Of a stretch of DNA of 64,000 nt, positions 37,333-45,495 are shown piece by piece; positions within the stretch are counted from its first letter, which is position 1; each line of letters starts with the position of its first letter. This DNA comes from CAWGUU01 sp963825765 (GTDB lineage: Bacteria; Actinomycetota; Acidimicrobiia; Acidimicrobiales; AC-14). The notes beneath the pieces are model-generated. The model did no database searches and was not told the DNA's origin. It saw only the letters and a list, made by a program, of their open reading frames with translations. The translations under genes and the position numbers were made by a program. The DNA lies in contig CAWGUU010000009.1 in the NCBI GenBank assembly GCA_963825765.1, positions 372,001 through 436,000 on the forward strand, given 5' to 3'.

Positions 37333-38559
37333 GTGAGTGGACGGGATCGCCGAGCGTTGCCGTCCGATCAGGACGCGTCCGGCCGCACCCTGGGAGAAGC
37401 CGAGATCGCGGCTGTGCGCGACGCCCTCGCCAGTGGCGCCCTCACCAGCACTCGAGGGCGATGGGTCGCGGCGCTCGAACAGCGGTTCGCGGAGATCCTC
37501 GGTATACGCCATGTCATCGCGACGTCATCCGGTACCGCAGCGGTGCACGCGGCGATCGTCGCCGTCGACCCGGAGCCCGGCGACGAGGTGATCACGACGT
37601 CGATCACCGACATGGGAGCGATCGCGCCGATCTTGTACCAGAGCGCCATCCCGGTGTTCGCGGATGTTGATGCGCGCACGGGAAACATCACGGGATCCGC
37701 GATCGAAGACCGGATCAGCGACCGCACCCGTGCCATCATCGCCACGCATCTGTTCGGAAATCCGGCGGACATGGCCGCGATCATGAGTGTCGCTCGTCAG
37801 CGGGGCATTCCCGTGATCGAGGACTGCTGCCAGGCCTACCTGGCGCGGAGCCAGGGCCGGTTGGTCGGCACGTTGGGCGCCATCTCGTGCTTCAGCCTCC
37901 AACAGGGAAAGCACGTGACGACGGGCGAAGGCGGGCTGGTGGCTACCGACGACGACCGGCTCGCTCGCCGGATCCGGCTGTTCGTGAACAAGGCATGGCC
38001 GTACGGCGAGCCGAATCCCGACCACGAGTTCCTCGCGCTGAACAGTCGCATGAGCGAGCTTCAGGGCGCGGTAGGCAGGGCGCAGGTGGACAAGCTCGAG
38101 TCGGTCGTCGATGCACGGATCGGCACGGCCGCGCGGCTGACCAAGCGGATCGACGAGGTCGAAGGCCTCGAGGCGCCATCGGTCGCGCCCGGCGACGACC
38201 ACACCTACTGGCGATATGCGGTCCACGTCGACGCCGGTCATTTTCCCGATGGGCCGGACGGGTTTGCAACCGAGCTGCGGGCCCAGGGCATCGTGTCGAC
38301 ACCCCGGTACGTCAGGAAACCGGCGTTCCAGACCGCGGTGATCGCCGAGCAGCGAACATTCGGGAACAGCGGTTTTCCGTTTACACTCGCCCGCCCCGAG
38401 GCCCTCGACTACAGTCCGTCGCGGTTCGGGGGAACATTTGAGTTCTTGTCGAGCGTCCTCGTGCTGCCGTGGAACGAACGGCTCGACGACGACGACGTCG
38501 ACCACATCGGAGACCGCATCCAGGAGGTTGCGCGCATGAGCGGGGAGGCAAAGCCATAA
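37333..38559 (+). CDS. DegT/DnrJ/EryC1-type sugar aminotransferase (WbpE-like)
   Basis: 408 residues from GTG 37333. The PLP lysine is K193 in LQQGKHVTTGEGG; other motifs are ATSSGTAAVHAAI, TSITDMGAIAPI, IEDCCQAYLAR and LNSRMSELQGAVG. The enzyme transfers an amino group from glutamate to a keto sugar nucleotide. Transcribed divergently from the epimerase across a 133-base gap. With the oxidoreductase downstream it fits the WbpB-WbpE pair that makes a 3-amino-3-deoxy uronic acid. Confidence 0.85.
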   Translation: MSGRDRRALPSDQDASGRTLGEAEIAAVRDALASGALTSTRGRWVAALEQRFAEILGIRHVIATSSGTAAVHAAIVAVDPEPGDEVITTSITDMGAIAPILYQSAIPVFADVDARTGNITGSAIEDRISDRTRAIIATHLFGNPADMAAIMSVARQRGIPVIEDCCQAYLARSQGRLVGTLGAISCFSLQQGKHVTTGEGGLVATDDDRLARRIRLFVNKAWPYGEPNPDHEFLALNSRMSELQGAVGRAQVDKLESVVDARIGTAARLTKRIDEVEGLEAPSVAPGDDHTYWRYAVHVDAGHFPDGPDGFATELRAQGIVSTPRYVRKPAFQTAVIAEQRTFGNSGFPFTLARPEALDYSPSRFGGTFEFLSSVLVLPWNERLDDDDVDHIGDRIQEVARMSGEAKP

Positions 38560-39557
38560 CTCCGACACTGCTGTTCGCCCTTGTGGGCGCCGGTGCCATT
38601 GCCAAGGCGTACGTCGACGTCTTCGCCACGGTTGCGAACGCACGGGTGGTCGCGGTCGCAGACGTGAATGAGTCGCGGGCCCAGGAGCTCGGGAACGCGC
38701 TCGACTGCCCGTCGTATCCCTCACACGACGAGCTCCTGGAGCATGTGGCATGCGACGCCGCCGTGATCTGCACACCGCCTGCGACGCACGTCCAGGTGGC
38801 CCTCGATCTCGTCGAGCAGGGCATTCCGGTCCTGTGCGAAAAGCCGCTCGCAGTTGACCTGGCGTCGGCGAACAAGCTCGTCAACGCAGCCACCATCGAT
38901 GGCGTGCAACTCACGATGGCAGCGAAGTTCCGGTACGTCGAGGATGCGATACGGGCCAAAAGCATCGTGGACTCGGGACAGCTCGGGGAGATTGTGCTCT
39001 TCGAGAACATCTTCGCGTCACGCGTACCCATGGCTGATCGCTGGAACGCGGACCCGGCCGTCAGTGGCGGGGGGGTCCTCATGGACAACGGCACCCACTC
39101 GGTCGACATCGCGCGGTACCTCCTCGGGTCCGTCAGCGACGTCATGGCCGTCAAGGGCAGACGCGTCCAGGACGTCCCAGTCGAGGACACGGCCCAGATG
39201 ATGATCCGCTCCGACGACGGCGTGTACGGAACCATCGATCTGTCATGGAGCGTCGACATGAACGCTGACCGGTACATCAGCATCTACGGCTCCGAGGGGA
39301 CGCTGAACGTCGGCTGGCGCGAGTCCAGCTACCGACAGGCCGGGACCGCAGATTGGATCAAGTTCGGGAGCGGATACAACAAGATCCGGGCCATGAGCGC
39401 TCAGGTCACCAACTTCTGTGAAGCCCTCCGGGGTCGCGAGGAGCTCCTGATCACATCTGAGGACGCGCTGGCTTCGGTAGCGGTGATCGAGGCCGGCTAC
39501 GCCTCTATGGCGTCCTCGGCGTGGGTGAGCGTGGACACCTCTTCATCGCCGGTGTGA
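38556..39557 (+). CDS. Gfo/Idh/MocA-family sugar oxidoreductase (WbpB-like)
   Basis: About 333 residues. The Rossmann motif FALVGAGAIAKAYVDVF stands at the N-terminus, with AVADVNESRA, VICTPPATHV, CEKPLAVD and the catalytic-domain DNGTHSVDIARYLL (His). The start is odd: the in-frame codon overlapping the aminotransferase stop is ATA (ATAA at 38556-38559), seven bases after ggggagg. The nearest standard starts are GTG 38469, which is far inside the upstream gene, and GTG 38583, which would cut the Rossmann fold. The enzyme would oxidise C3 of a UDP-sugar acid before transamination. Confidence 0.82.
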   Translation: MTPTLLFALVGAGAIAKAYVDVFATVANARVVAVADVNESRAQELGNALDCPSYPSHDELLEHVACDAAVICTPPATHVQVALDLVEQGIPVLCEKPLAVDLASANKLVNAATIDGVQLTMAAKFRYVEDAIRAKSIVDSGQLGEIVLFENIFASRVPMADRWNADPAVSGGGVLMDNGTHSVDIARYLLGSVSDVMAVKGRRVQDVPVEDTAQMMIRSDDGVYGTIDLSWSVDMNADRYISIYGSEGTLNVGWRESSYRQAGTADWIKFGSGYNKIRAMSAQVTNFCEALRGREELLITSEDALASVAVIEAGYASMASSAWVSVDTSSSPV

Positions 39558-40177
39558 CCGCGCCGATCCATCCGACAGCGGAGATCGAGCCCGGTGTCGA
39601 GATCGGATCGGGCACCGCGATCTGGAGCCAGGTCCATGTGCGGGGGCCGGCCCGGATCGGGTCGGACTGCATCGTCGGGGAGAAGACCTACATCGCCTAC
39701 GGCGTCGAGATCGGCGACCGGGTGAAGCTCAACGCGTTCGTCTACGTCTGCAATGGCGTCGTCATCGAAGACGGAGTGATGGTCGGCGCGGGCAGCATCT
39801 TCACGAACGACCGGTACCCCCGCGCAACGACGCCCGACCTCCAGACCCTGCGCGACTCGAGGCCCGGGCCGGAAACGACAGAGACCTTCGTTCGTGAGGG
39901 CGCGACGATCGGCGCCGGCGCCGTGATCGGGCCGGGCGTGGAGGTCGGCCGCTTCGCCATGGTCGGCATGGGTGCCGTGGTCACCCGGGATGTGCCTCCC
40001 TTCCATCTGGTGACCGGCAATCCCGCCACCCGGGCGGCATGCGTGTGTCGTTGCGGGAACCCGATCCTTCGCTTTGCGGGCGCCGCCGCTCCGGACGCTG
40101 GCGACGTGGAGTGTGGAGCGTGCGGTGCGTCCTACAAGATCCACGCCGGCGAAGTCGCAGAGACCCCTCCCGGGTGA
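39554..40177 (+). CDS. Left-handed beta-helix acetyltransferase (WbpD-like) with zinc-ribbon tail
   Basis: 207 residues, GTG overlapping the previous stop. Hexapeptide repeats run from IHPTAEIEPGVEIGSG to AVVTRDVPPFHLVTGNPA. IFTNDRYPRA in the loop and the N-terminal WSQVHV fit the WbpD/WlbB group that N-acetylates UDP-3-amino-uronic acids. The C-terminal 35 residues add CVCRCGNPIL and CGACGASY, a putative four-Cys zinc ribbon not present in classical WbpD. Confidence 0.83.
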   Translation: MTAPIHPTAEIEPGVEIGSGTAIWSQVHVRGPARIGSDCIVGEKTYIAYGVEIGDRVKLNAFVYVCNGVVIEDGVMVGAGSIFTNDRYPRATTPDLQTLRDSRPGPETTETFVREGATIGAGAVIGPGVEVGRFAMVGMGAVVTRDVPPFHLVTGNPATRAACVCRCGNPILRFAGAAAPDAGDVECGACGASYKIHAGEVAETPPG

Positions 40178-42519
40178 CCGCCACGGGTCAGCGGTGGGCA
40201 GTCGTCGGCGGCGGGATGCTGGGACTGACGCTCGCGCACAGGCTGGTGCAGCACGGTCACGAGGTGACGATCTTCGAGGCCGCGGATCGCGTCGGAGGGC
40301 TCGCCAGCGCCTGGACCGTCGGGGATGTCACCTGGGACCGGCACTACCACGTCACCCTGCTCTCCGACGCCCACCTCCGCGCCGTTCTCGCCGAGCTCGG
40401 CTTGGACGACGAGGTCGACTGGGTGGAGACCAAGACCGGCATGTTCGCGGACGGGACCTTGTCGCCGATGTCGTCGTCGCTGGACTTCGCCCGCCTGCCC
40501 GGGCTCGGTCTGCGCGACAAGGCGCGCCTCGCGGGCACGATCCTCCTGGCTTCACGGACCAAGGACTGGCGGCGCCTCGAGCAGATCCCGGTGGCGGACT
40601 GGTTGCGACGGTGGTCGGGGGCCAGCACGTACGACCGGTTCTGGCTGCCCCTGTTGCAGGCGAAGCTCGGTGAGGCCTATCGCGAGACGTCGGCCGCGTT
40701 CATCTGGGCTACGACGATGCGGCTCTACGCAGCGCGCCGCAGCGGCCTCAACAAGGAGATGTTCGGGTACGTGCCCGGTGGCTACGCGCGTGTGCTGGAT
40801 CGCTTCGTGGAGGTTCTCGAGCAGGAGGGCGTGACGCTGCAACTCGGCGCTCCGGTGCAGGAGATCGCGTCGGTCGATGGCGGCGTCACGGTCGAGACAA
40901 GGGATGGAACGGCGCGGTTCGATCAGGCAGTCGTCACCGTGAACCCCGGAATCGCGGCCCGAATGTGCAAGGGCCTCACGGCCAAAGAGCGTGAGCTGCT
41001 AGAGGGTGTCCGGTACCAGGGCATCGTGTGCGCATCGGTCCTCCTCGATCGGCCCCTTTCCGGCTACTACCTCACCTACATCACGGACGACGCTCCGATC
41101 ACCGCGATCGTGGAGATGTCGGCCATGGTCGACCGGCGACACCTGGGTGGCAAGACGCTCGTCTACCTCCCGAAGTACCTGGCGCCCGACGACCCGCTGT
41201 TGAAGGCGAGCGACGACGACATCGCCGGGTCGTTCCTGCCCGCACTTCGCGCCGTCTACCCCGACGTCAAGCCGAGCGAGATCGGCGCATTCCGGGTCTC
41301 TCGCGTCCGAGAGGTGTTCCCGATCCCCACAATCGGCTACTCCTCCCGGCTCCCGCCCATGACGACGAGTGTCCCCGGCCTGCACCTCGTCAGCTCGGCG
41401 CACATCGTGAACGGCACTTTGAACGTCAACGAGACCGTCGATCTCGCCGAGCGCACCGCGCGCCGCCTGGTGTCGTTGCCGCCACCGGGTCGTCCGAACG
41501 CCACCGTTCAGGTCATACCGGCTCGCCCTCGACCCGGAACCGCCGGGCCTGTGCGACCCCTCGCGAGCCTGTCACTCGACCTCGACGATCGCTGGTCGTA
41601 CCTGCGCACCGCTGGCGACCCGGCATGGGCCGACTACCCCTCGTATCTGAACCTGGTCGTCCCCCGCCTGCTCGACGTCCTCGCCCAGCACGAACTTCGA
41701 GCAACGGTGTTCATCGTCGGACAGGATGCGACGCGAGCTGCCAACCGCGACGTCCTGGGCGCCATCGCCGCCGCCCACGAAGTGGGCAACCACTCCTTCG
41801 ATCACGATCAGCGGATGCACCGGTGGCCAGAGCAGAAGCTCGAGGACGACCTGGCGCGTACCGAGGACGCCATCGAGTCGGCGACGGGCAGGAAACCCGA
41901 AGGATTCCGCGGACCGGGCTACACGCTGTCGACCACGACGCTCCGCGTCCTGCTCCGACGAGGATATGCGTACGACGCGTCGACGCTCCCGAGCTACCTC
42001 GGACCGCTGGCGCGGAAGTTCTACTTCCGGGCCACCCGCCTCGAGGGCGCGGACCGCGACGATCGCGGCGAGCTGTTCGGCACTTTCGCCGACGGGCGTC
42101 GTCCGCTCCGGCCGTACTACTGGACCGTCGACGGGGACGAGCTGCTCGAGATGCCGGTCACGACCTTCCCGGGGGTCAAGGTGCCGATCCACGTCAGCTA
42201 TGTGCTGCACCTCGCGCAGTACTCGCCTCGTGTGGCGCGCCTGTACATCGAGGCCGCACTTCGTACCTGCCGCGCTGCCGGCATCGCTCCGTCGGTGCTG
42301 TTGCACCCGGTCGACTTCCTCGGCCCCGACGACGCTCCTGATCTCGGGTTCTTCCCGGGCATGCAGACGCCCGCGGCGGTGAAGTGCGACCTCGTGCATA
42401 CCTACCTGACAGCGTTGACCGAGCATTTCGACGTGCGGCCTGTCGGTGAGCATGCCCGTGAGGTCGGCGTCGAAGACGCCGTACCGCGGCTGCCCGCCGA
42501 GTTCAGCGAAGCTTCGTAA
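40174..42519 (+). CDS. Fusion: FAD-dependent oxidoreductase + polysaccharide deacetylase
   Basis: 781 residues, GTG overlapping the acetyltransferase stop. Residues 1-445 are a flavin amine-oxidase/protoporphyrinogen-oxidase-like protein: VVGGGMLGLTLAHRL, FEAADRVGGLASAW, FWLPLLQAKLGE and the closing NGTLNVNETVDLAER. Residues about 460-760 are a NodB-type deacetylase: SLDLDDRW (catalytic Asp), HEVGNHSFDHD (His metal ligands) and FRGPGYTLS. The linker is Pro/Ala/Arg-rich. Both halves look complete. It may oxidise or rearrange a lipid-linked or nucleotide sugar and remove an N-acetyl group in the same pathway. Confidence 0.82.
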   Translation: MTATGQRWAVVGGGMLGLTLAHRLVQHGHEVTIFEAADRVGGLASAWTVGDVTWDRHYHVTLLSDAHLRAVLAELGLDDEVDWVETKTGMFADGTLSPMSSSLDFARLPGLGLRDKARLAGTILLASRTKDWRRLEQIPVADWLRRWSGASTYDRFWLPLLQAKLGEAYRETSAAFIWATTMRLYAARRSGLNKEMFGYVPGGYARVLDRFVEVLEQEGVTLQLGAPVQEIASVDGGVTVETRDGTARFDQAVVTVNPGIAARMCKGLTAKERELLEGVRYQGIVCASVLLDRPLSGYYLTYITDDAPITAIVEMSAMVDRRHLGGKTLVYLPKYLAPDDPLLKASDDDIAGSFLPALRAVYPDVKPSEIGAFRVSRVREVFPIPTIGYSSRLPPMTTSVPGLHLVSSAHIVNGTLNVNETVDLAERTARRLVSLPPPGRPNATVQVIPARPRPGTAGPVRPLASLSLDLDDRWSYLRTAGDPAWADYPSYLNLVVPRLLDVLAQHELRATVFIVGQDATRAANRDVLGAIAAAHEVGNHSFDHDQRMHRWPEQKLEDDLARTEDAIESATGRKPEGFRGPGYTLSTTTLRVLLRRGYAYDASTLPSYLGPLARKFYFRATRLEGADRDDRGELFGTFADGRRPLRPYYWTVDGDELLEMPVTTFPGVKVPIHVSYVLHLAQYSPRVARLYIEAALRTCRAAGIAPSVLLHPVDFLGPDDAPDLGFFPGMQTPAAVKCDLVHTYLTALTEHFDVRPVGEHAREVGVEDAVPRLPAEFSEAS

Positions 42520-42540
42520 GAGCGCCCTGGACGCGCCCGC

Positions 42541-43350
42541 GTGATCACGCCCGACGACCCTTCCTCCGAGATCACCGCCGGGCGGGCTGCGCGGCCATGG
42601 GTGTCGGTGGTCGTGCCCGCGTACAACGAGGAGACCATGTTGGTCGACTCATTGACGCGCTTGCACGACTACCTCGGCACGCTCGACGACAGCTACCGGT
42701 GGGAGATGGTGATCGTCGACGACGGCAGCGACGACGGTACGGGACCCCTTGCCGATCAGTTCGCGGCTGAGCACGCCCGAGTCACGGTGCTCCACCATCC
42801 ACAGAACGGCGGGCTGGGTCTCGCCGTGCGCACCGGGTTTCGCCATTGCGACGGTGACTACGTCGTGATGATGGACAGCGACCTCAGCTACTCGCCCGAT
42901 CACATCCGTCAACTCCTCGACACGATCGTCGCCACGGGCGCGTCCGTCGTCGTCGCGTCTCCTTACCGGCCCGACGCCAAGGCCACCGACGTGCCGCCTT
43001 CCCGGCTGTTCACGAGCCGAGCCGCGAACCGGGTGCTGGCGCTGGCAGCGGGGGGAGGGCTCACGACGCTGACCGGGATGGTGCGCGCCTACGACTGCAA
43101 CTTCGCCCGCTCACTCGACCTGGAGGCGACGGGCCCGACGGTCAACTGCGAGATCCTCTACCGGGCGCGAGAGCAGGACGCCGTCGTGGTCGAGATTCCC
43201 GCTCATCTCGACTGGTCACATCTGCGCATAGACCGCCAGGGCCGACGATCGATGCGGGCGGTGGCGCGTACGACGGCGTCCACCCTGGCGATCGCCGGCC
43301 GGTTCCTCATCCTCAGGGCCCGCCGGCCCGCACCAGGATGGCCGCGATGA
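42541..43350 (+). CDS. Family 2 glycosyltransferase (dolichol-phosphate-mannose synthase-like)
   Basis: 269 residues from GTG 42541. VSVVVPAYNEE, VIVDDGSDDGT, GGLGLAVRTGF and MMDSDLSYSPDHI (DxD) give a GT-A fold. The C-terminal part lacks a large membrane domain, apart from a weak hydrophobic stretch (TLAIAGRFLIL). It probably adds a sugar to a polyprenyl phosphate or glycan intermediate. Fourth gene of the run 39554-44216. Confidence 0.85.
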   Translation: MITPDDPSSEITAGRAARPWVSVVVPAYNEETMLVDSLTRLHDYLGTLDDSYRWEMVIVDDGSDDGTGPLADQFAAEHARVTVLHHPQNGGLGLAVRTGFRHCDGDYVVMMDSDLSYSPDHIRQLLDTIVATGASVVVASPYRPDAKATDVPPSRLFTSRAANRVLALAAGGGLTTLTGMVRAYDCNFARSLDLEATGPTVNCEILYRAREQDAVVVEIPAHLDWSHLRIDRQGRRSMRAVARTTASTLAIAGRFLILRARRPAPGWPR

Positions 43351-44216
43351 GACCCTGCCCGGGCTGCGGGAGCGAGGCCGCACCGCATCCGCTGCTCACC
43401 AAGGCCACGTGGCTGTATGCGACCTGCCCCGATTGCGGCCTCGTCCACCTCGACCCCGTGCCCTCGCCGGACGAGTCGGCGGCGCTGTACGTCGAGTCCT
43501 ACTTCACCGGCGGCGGTGTCGGTGAGTACATCGACTACGCCGCCGACGAGGATCTCCATCGCATCAACGCTCGCAGTCACGTCACCCGCCTCGCACGGGC
43601 GCGCAAGGGGCCGCCGGGTCGGCTCCTGGATTTCGGGTGCGCCCACGGGTTCGTCGCCGACGAGCTCCGCGCCGCAGGCTGGGACGTCGAGGGCGTCGAG
43701 ATCTCCGAGAGCGCGGCGCAGAGCGCACGCGATCGGTTCGGTCTCACCGTCTACTCCGATTTCGAGCAGGCGATTGCCGCCAATGGCTCGGGCGCGTTCG
43801 ACGTGATCACGTTCTTCCAGGTCCTCTCGCAACTGCCCGACTCGGCGGGTGCGCTCGACGCCGCGCACTCGCTGCTGCGCGCCGACGGAATGGTGATGGT
43901 GGAGAGCTCCAACCGGGGGAACACCATCGCCCGGGCGATGGGGCGGCACTGGCACTTGATCGCCCCGCCGTCGGTGATCTCCCTGTTCGAGCCCGAGACC
44001 CTCGAGGGCCTGCTCCGGCGGCGCGGCTTCGAACCCGTCGAGCGCTTCCCGACGCGAAAGGCCGTGAGCGTGGGGCTCGTGGCCAATGTCCTGGAGCAGC
44101 GCTACGGGCGTGTGTTCTCGCCCCTGCGTTCACTCGGGGCCAAGCCAGCCGTCCGCGGACGGGCAATTCGTTACCCGTTCGCCGACCTGATGACGGTGGT
44201 CGCCCAGTGCCGCTGA
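43347..44216 (+). CDS. Zinc-ribbon class I methyltransferase
   Basis: 289 residues from ATG 43347, which overlaps the GT2 stop (ATGA). N-terminal four-Cys knuckle RPCPGCGSE and TCPDCGLVHLDP, then a SAM fold with LLDFGCAHGFVADEL and VEGVEISESAA. This architecture (Methyltransf_23 with a zinc ribbon) is usual for sugar O- or C-methyltransferases of glycan clusters. Last gene of the surface-glycan operon. Confidence 0.85.
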   Translation: MRPCPGCGSEAAPHPLLTKATWLYATCPDCGLVHLDPVPSPDESAALYVESYFTGGGVGEYIDYAADEDLHRINARSHVTRLARARKGPPGRLLDFGCAHGFVADELRAAGWDVEGVEISESAAQSARDRFGLTVYSDFEQAIAANGSGAFDVITFFQVLSQLPDSAGALDAAHSLLRADGMVMVESSNRGNTIARAMGRHWHLIAPPSVISLFEPETLEGLLRRRGFEPVERFPTRKAVSVGLVANVLEQRYGRVFSPLRSLGAKPAVRGRAIRYPFADLMTVVAQCR

Positions 44217-44315
44217 GCACCGGTCCGAAATGGCGCGTTCAATCACTGGTAGCGACGTGATCTCGACCCGGAATCGGCCGGATCACGACGTTACGAGTGA
44301 ACCAAACCTGGCGTG

Positions 44316-44726
44316 TCAGGGCAGCGCCGGGAAGCTGACGGTCGTGAAGAACCAGAGCGCCGACGTGAGCCACAACCCGGTGAGCAGGACGACGAGCGTG
44401 GCGCCGACGCCGGGAATCCCCCACGACGGCAGGCGGTCGCTGCGCAGTGCCAGCAGCTTGGTGGTCACGGCGCCGTAGAAGGCGCAGCCGAGGAGGGAAT
44501 GCACGAGAGGTCGGACTCCGGCGTCGGACTGGAAGCCGAGGGCCCACAGGCAGTGGTACGCCACCGGCAGCGAAACCACGAAGGCGCAGGTGCCCGACCA
44601 ACGATGGGCGGTGGGGAGCCAACGGGGGGCCGGCTTCCGAAAGGGCAGCTTGCCCCACATGCCCAGAGCCGAGACGACCTGGAAGACGCCGAATGCGACG
44701 GCGATGGTGGCCAGCCAGGACTTCAT
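44316..44726 (-). CDS. DUF6529 membrane protein, N-terminal part frameshifted
   Basis: 136 residues from ATG 44726 with four hydrophobic segments (ATIAVAFGVFQVVSALG, CAFVVSLPVAYHCLW, GCAFYGAVTTKLL, ATLVVLLTGLWLTSALW) and conserved His (AHRWSG, VAYHC, LVHSLLG) that could bind haem, as in cytochrome-b-like DUF6529 proteins. Upstream sequence encodes further parts of the same protein (VHQATFDPTFDLG and a helix LVLPALAGGAVAV) in other frames, back to an ATGA at 44936 on the cupredoxin stop. The original gene was probably 44316-44936; two indels now separate the pieces. Confidence 0.65.
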   Translation of the reverse strand: MKSWLATIAVAFGVFQVVSALGMWGKLPFRKPAPRWLPTAHRWSGTCAFVVSLPVAYHCLWALGFQSDAGVRPLVHSLLGCAFYGAVTTKLLALRSDRLPSWGIPGVGATLVVLLTGLWLTSALWFFTTVSFPALP

Positions 44727-44932
44727 GGCCTGCAGAGACGGGAACCCGAGGTCGAAGGTCGGGTCGAAAGTGGCCTGGTGGACCCTGCCCTACACGACAC
44801 GGCGACCGCGCCTCCCGCTAGCGCCGGCAGCACCAGGGCCCGAGCGGTTCGGAGCGATGCGTCGGGCGTCGGCGACGAGGGCGGGGGGCACAGCGGTGGT
44901 GGACGCCGGGGTGGTGGACGCCGGGTCGGCGC

Positions 44933-45385
44933 TCATCGGACGACCAACGTTCCCGACATCTGCGGGTGGATCAGGCACGTGAACCGGTAGTTGCCGGGCG
45001 CAGCCGGGGCGACTATGCGCGCTGTCCCGATCGGTGCGACCCGGCCGCTGTCGAACCCGCCGTTGTCGGCGGTCACGGTGTGCGGTACGCCGTCACGGTT
45101 CTGGATCGCCACTCCCCCGCGGCGGCCCGCCGTGACTGCGCTGAACGCGAACCCCTGGATCTCCAACCGGGCCGGGTTTCCGGCCGGGGCTCCGGCCGGC
45201 GAGCCACGGGCCGGCGTGCGGTAGGCGCCACCGGGGGTTGACGTGGGGCTCGCGTCGGCGGTGGCGTCGGCGGCCATGGCAACGGGTGCCGGGCCGGGCG
45301 AGTCCTGATTCAGGAGGAGAGCCCCGGCGGTGAACGCCGCCGCGGCCAGGCAGACGATGAGGGAGCCGGTGAGCTTCGTTCTCAT
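44933..45385 (-). CDS. Cupredoxin (plastocyanin-like copper protein), exported
   Basis: 150 residues from ATG 45385. Signal/anchor LTGSLIVCLAAAAFTAGALLL, a Pro/Thr/Ala-rich spacer, then a blue-copper domain with His in GVPHTVTAD and Cys-His-Met in FTCLIHPQM, the complete type 1 copper site. It would carry electrons outside the membrane. Between a Lipoprotein_15 gene and DUF6529 on the same strand. Confidence 0.87.
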   Translation of the reverse strand: MRTKLTGSLIVCLAAAAFTAGALLLNQDSPGPAPVAMAADATADASPTSTPGGAYRTPARGSPAGAPAGNPARLEIQGFAFSAVTAGRRGGVAIQNRDGVPHTVTADNGGFDSGRVAPIGTARIVAPAAPGNYRFTCLIHPQMSGTLVVR

Positions 45386-45435
45386 GTCCTCCGGTACGCA
45401 GTGCCGACGGCCTCGGTTCGCGCCGAACGACAAGA

Positions 45436-45465
45436 GCCGGCAGCAGGGGCTCCCCTGCCGCCGGC
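45436..45465 (-). terminator. Strong hairpin between lipoprotein and cupredoxin genes
   Basis: GCCGGCAGCAGGGG and CCCCTGCCGCCGGC pair with one mismatch around a 2-base apex. On the minus strand it follows the lipoprotein stop by 30 bases and precedes the cupredoxin ATG by 50. A terminator or partial attenuator; no T-run. Confidence 0.6.
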
Positions 45466-45495
45466 CCTCCGGCCGAGCTCGATGAAGACCTGGTC

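Noticed and set aside
44220..44315. GTGATC/GATCAC short dyad after the methyltransferase
   Set aside because: Arms of only six bases with a long loop; not convincing as a terminator.
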